35,023 nucleotides of DNA, taken from contig DATKDU010000385.1 in NCBI GenBank assembly GCA_035512595.1, positions 1-35,023 of the forward strand, in the 5' to 3' direction. Source of the DNA: DATKDU01 sp035512595. Its GTDB lineage: Bacteria; Planctomycetota; Planctomycetia; Pirellulales; Pirellulaceae. The position numbers were made by a program, and so were the translations under genes. Numbering within the stretch: position 1 is the first letter of the stretch; the number at the start of each line of letters is the position of its first letter. Shown here piece after piece: positions 32,192 to 35,023 of this stretch. The notes beneath the pieces are model-generated. The model searched no databases. It was not told where the DNA came from and saw nothing but the letters and a program-made list of their open reading frames with translations.

Positions 32192-33265
32192 ATGAAACCA
32201 AGAACCAGGCAGATTACGGCGGTCGACCTGTTTTGCGGCGCTGGTGGCTTAACGCGGGGGTTGCTTGACGCCGGCCTGAACGTGACTGCTGGATACGACA
32301 TTGACAAAGCCTGCCGATACCCGTTTGAGCACAACAATTCGCCAGCAGTGTTTCACTGCAAGAGCGTTTCGGACCTAAAGGCCAAGGAGCTTTCGAAACA
32401 CTATTCGAAGCATGATGTCAAGATTCTTGTGGGGTGTGCCCCATGCGTTACGTTTTCAAAGTACACGCAAGGGGTCGACCACAAAAAGGACCCCAAATGG
32501 TCCCTTCTCCGGGAATTCGGGCGACTCGTGCGTGAAACAAAGCCCCACATCGTCTCGATGGAGAACGTTCCCGAGCTTCAACGCCACTCGGTGTTCGACG
32601 AGTTTCTCCAGATCTTGGACGACGAAAAATTCTGCTTCGCAACTGACGTAGGCCTTCACGTCGTTTACTGTCCGGATTACGGCATTCCGCAACACCGAAC
32701 TCGCTTGGTCGTTCTTGCGTCCCGTTTTGGACCGATAGCACTCCTTCCACCGACTCACCGCCCAGAGGACTACCGCACCGTTTCCGATACGCTGCGCTCG
32801 CTTTCGAATCTGGGACCCGGCGATACCTGTGCCACCGACCCTTTGCATTGCACCAGCGGACTCTCGCCTCTTAATCTTCGCCGACTTCGCCATTCGACAC
32901 CTGGGGGAACGTGGCGCGACTGGCCACGCAAGCTTAGGGCGAAGTGCCACCGAAGGAAGAACGGCAAGACCTATCCGAGCGTCTACGGCCGAATGGAGTG
33001 GGGTGAACCTTCGCCTACGATCACGACTCAGTTCTATGGCTTTGGAAACGGCCGGTTTGGACATCCAGAGCAGGATCGTGCACTGTCGCTACGTGAAGGA
33101 GCACTGCTTCAGTCATTTCCAAAATCGTACGCGTTTGTAAAGCCAGGCGGAATATGCCATTTCAAGACAGTCGGTCGAATGATCGGCAATGCGGTGCCGG
33201 TTCGGCTGGGAAAAATCATCGGCAGGTCGATCAGACATCATGTGGTGCAGCATGGCGACCAATAG
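32192..33265 (+). CDS. DNA (cytosine-5) methyltransferase
   Basis: 357 aa. Ordered C5-methyltransferase motifs: I (DLFCGAGG, residues 12-19), IV with catalytic Cys85 in GCAPCVTFS, VI (MENVPEL, Glu124-Asn125-Val126), VIII (Gln167-x-Arg169-x-Arg171 in IPQHRTRL), and X (IGNAVPVRLGKIIG) near the C-terminus. A short target-recognition region lies between about 200 and 290. Motif IV reads PCVTFS where PCQPFS is usual, still with the essential Pro-Cys. The last 14 bp overlap the next gene. The target site cannot be predicted. It most likely belongs to a restriction or defence module. Confidence 0.93.
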   Translation: MKPRTRQITAVDLFCGAGGLTRGLLDAGLNVTAGYDIDKACRYPFEHNNSPAVFHCKSVSDLKAKELSKHYSKHDVKILVGCAPCVTFSKYTQGVDHKKDPKWSLLREFGRLVRETKPHIVSMENVPELQRHSVFDEFLQILDDEKFCFATDVGLHVVYCPDYGIPQHRTRLVVLASRFGPIALLPPTHRPEDYRTVSDTLRSLSNLGPGDTCATDPLHCTSGLSPLNLRRLRHSTPGGTWRDWPRKLRAKCHRRKNGKTYPSVYGRMEWGEPSPTITTQFYGFGNGRFGHPEQDRALSLREGALLQSFPKSYAFVKPGGICHFKTVGRMIGNAVPVRLGKIIGRSIRHHVVQHGDQ

Positions 33266-35003
33266 CAGCTTTACGTTCGAAATCTCGTTGAGCGTTTTGG
33301 ACCATCTAGGCAGGCATTTATATCGCAGCTTCGCCACGGTTCTCGGTGAAGCGATCTCGAATGCTTGGGACGCGGACGCGAAAAACGTCTGGATTTACCT
33401 TTCCAAAGACAAGCGTGGTTTTTGGATCAAGGACGATGGTATCGGAATGACGGACGATGACTTTCAAAACAGATTCTTGAAGATCGGTTACTCAAAGAGA
33501 AAAGATTGCAAAACCTCGCAGAAAGGTCGGCCTTACATCGGTCGCAAGGGTATTGGCAAACTCGCTTTGCTTTCATGTGCCGATCGTGTCAGCGTGCTGT
33601 CCAAGGTCAAAGGCCAAGATTATGTCGGTGGGACCATCGACAATGCAACGCTGGACGAGGCTATCACAGATGACATCAAGGCGCAGGAATATCCCCTTGA
33701 GCAAGTAAATCGGCGTGCGTTTCGGAAGTACACGCAAGGTCACAGGCAGGGCACCATAATTCGATTTGAAGGCACGAAGGATGGCGTCAAGCGTAGTCTA
33801 AAATTCGTCGCCAAGATCATCGCTCTCTATTTTCGATTCTCACTCTTGGACAAGTCGTTCAAGATCCACCTAAACGGTAAGCTTATCACGCACAAGCACT
33901 TAAAGGATCTCGCAAACAAGACGCAGTTTCTCTGGAAGATCGGGAACTGCGACGATCCCTTTATTAGGGATTTGGAGGCACAGTTTGGAAGGGATCGCGA
34001 CGAGCACGAAACGAAAAGCCTAAAGCTAGCGCAGGCCAAGGGGTTCATTGCCTCCGTGGAGCGGCCTCGGGACTTGAAAATTATGACCACCGAGGAACGC
34101 GTTGGCGTCGACCTCTTCGTGAATGGCCGATTGCGGGAGCGTGATATCTTGTCTCACATTCCCACCGCTCGAATTGTTGAGAACTATCTTTATGGGCAAA
34201 TCCACTTCGACAAGCTAGACGATGCCACGGACAGATTCACCAGCAGCCGCGAGGGCGTCGTTGCTGATGACCCGAAGTATCAGGACTTTCTCGAAAGGTT
34301 CAAAAAAACTCTCGCAACAATTGTTGAGGACTGGGATAAGTGGCGCATTGATCATCGAGAAGAGGGTGATCCCGAGAACAAGAATCTAACACGCACTCAG
34401 CGAGCGTCATTAGGCCTCTACAACGCGGTTGCAAACCAGTACCAGCCTCCGAAGGGATCGGCGAAGGCAAGCAAAGTGGATAAATGGGTGGACGGTCTGA
34501 GTGCGGACGCGACATTCAATTTCGAATCGTACGCAGAGTGTTTCATATCTGAGAATCTGGTGCGGAACTACATCACAGACAAAAGCATTCCGCTGTCAAA
34601 GGAAGCGACTGAACGAGCACAAAAATGGAGAGACAAGCACGCGGAGGACAAGAAGAAGGGCAATATCAGTATCACAGTTCGTAAAGACGACGGCGACCTT
34701 AGCTATCTCGACATGGACAATCTGGCAAATCTCGTGGACAAGCTGGACAAAACTACCGAGGCCTCGCTTTCCAGAGATGCCACCGAGTTTAAACCTTTGC
34801 GCGACGCAGTCGCTCACACTGCATTGCTCACCGATCAAGCGAAGGCGAAACTCGCGACAGTGCGGGAGAACATCAAGGAGCGAGGTAACCGTTCACACCC
34901 TGGCGTAAAAAATTGGTCTTCGCGCAGCGAGGAAAATCGGCGACACCTTGGGCATGTCGTCGCCGCCGATCACGCCGGAGCAGTTGGCCGCCTTGCCGCC
35001 TGA
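33252..35003 (+). CDS. GHKL (MORC/MutL-like) ATPase, C-terminus disrupted
   Basis: From ATG 33252, overlapping the methyltransferase stop. Bergerat-fold motifs: N (E33-A-I-S-N37-x-x-D40-x-D42), DGIGM (Asp62-Gly63-x-Gly65) and GRKGIGKLAL (97-106), the ATP lid. The middle (about 115-430) has a MutL/MORC-type second domain; the rest is helical and charged. Prokaryotic relatives are found beside cytosine methylases in restriction-type loci. Native sequence seems to end near base 34904 (about residue 551); the last 33 residues (from VKNWSSRSEEN to the stop at 35003) read into an IS66-type end in the wrong frame. The protein is therefore truncated, though the ATPase domain is whole. Base composition is AT-richer than the core genes. 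Confidence 0.82.
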   Translation: MATNSSFTFEISLSVLDHLGRHLYRSFATVLGEAISNAWDADAKNVWIYLSKDKRGFWIKDDGIGMTDDDFQNRFLKIGYSKRKDCKTSQKGRPYIGRKGIGKLALLSCADRVSVLSKVKGQDYVGGTIDNATLDEAITDDIKAQEYPLEQVNRRAFRKYTQGHRQGTIIRFEGTKDGVKRSLKFVAKIIALYFRFSLLDKSFKIHLNGKLITHKHLKDLANKTQFLWKIGNCDDPFIRDLEAQFGRDRDEHETKSLKLAQAKGFIASVERPRDLKIMTTEERVGVDLFVNGRLRERDILSHIPTARIVENYLYGQIHFDKLDDATDRFTSSREGVVADDPKYQDFLERFKKTLATIVEDWDKWRIDHREEGDPENKNLTRTQRASLGLYNAVANQYQPPKGSAKASKVDKWVDGLSADATFNFESYAECFISENLVRNYITDKSIPLSKEATERAQKWRDKHAEDKKKGNISITVRKDDGDLSYLDMDNLANLVDKLDKTTEASLSRDATEFKPLRDAVAHTALLTDQAKAKLATVRENIKERGNRSHPGVKNWSSRSEENRRHLGHVVAADHAGAVGRLAA

Positions 35004-35023
35004 GTTGCGGGCGGTGGTCCAGG
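34905..35023 (+). mobile_element. IS66-family insertion sequence, left end (runs off the window)
   Basis: The ATPase reading frame is broken just before GTAAAAAATTGG at 34905; IS66 elements typically begin with GTAA. A short leader of 49 bp then leads to an ATG at 34954 whose translation resembles IS66 transposase N-termini. If the end is correct, the 8-bp target duplication should be ACCCTGGC (34897-34904). The short leader fits the subgroup with only the large transposase gene. The right end lies outside the window. Confidence 0.6.
34954..35023 (+). CDS. IS66-type transposase, N-terminal fragment
   Basis: 23 codons to the window end: MSSPPITPEQLAALPPELRA and on. The 'TPEQLAALPPELRAVVQ' pattern is characteristic of the start of the large IS66 transposase (TnpC), before its leucine-zipper-like helix. 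It is in a different frame from the ATPase. Partial because the window ends; the family assignment rests on this short piece and the GTAA end. Confidence 0.55.
   Translation, partial: MSSPPITPEQLAALPPELRAVVQ

Overview
The window looks like a GC-rich chromosomal segment of a planctomycete, probably of the Pirellulales type. The evidence is a DUF1559 protein, a secreted giant protein with a planctomycete-style LE-x-R-x-LL N-terminal motif, a Tat-exported Gfo/Idh/MocA oxidoreductase, tandem DUF4139 proteins, and many short palindromic dispersed repeats in the gaps between genes. No rRNA, tRNA or CRISPR array was found.

Layout. 1-7.2 kb: a heptamer tandem repeat, a secreted C25 (gingipain-like) peptidase, a SAM methyltransferase, a strong isolated terminator, and a secreted beta-helix/DUF11/RTX-repeat protein. 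7.2-14.6 kb, minus strand: a Gfo/Idh/MocA oxidoreductase, then the nitrogen module amt - PII - glnD read in that order, and a TIM-barrel sugar isomerase/epimerase. 14.7-18.9 kb, plus strand: bioF, then a one-carbon/folate set (metF, thyA, folA) and a small CaMKII-association-domain protein. 19-22 kb: an EF-P module, with efp - unknown 82-aa ORF - epmA on the minus strand and epmB divergent. EF-P carries the PGKG lysine (K34), so beta-lysylation by EpmB and EpmA is expected. 22.7-26.8 kb: three tandem DUF4139 secreted proteins, the last two near-duplicates. 26.8-27.8 kb: cysK, convergent. 28.5-29.4 kb: an overlapping gene pair whose second product looks HEPN-like. 29.5-31.8 kb: a zinc-ribbon DUF1559 membrane protein, a long repeat-rich gap and a small zinc-ribbon protein. 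32.2-35.0 kb: a cytosine-5 DNA methyltransferase overlapping a GHKL (MORC/MutL-like) ATPase. The 3' end of the ATPase gene appears to be interrupted by the left end of an IS66-family element that runs off the window.

The core-metabolism genes (amt/PII/glnD, metF/thyA/folA, efp/epmA/epmB, bioF, cysK) form compact, coherent groups. The last 7 kb is accessory: visibly less GC-rich, with a possible toxin-antitoxin-like pair, a restriction/defence-type methylase-ATPase pair and a transposon. The candidates for undescribed biology are the 82-aa ORF inside the EF-P operon, the 28.5-29.4 kb gene pair, and the methylase-ATPase module.
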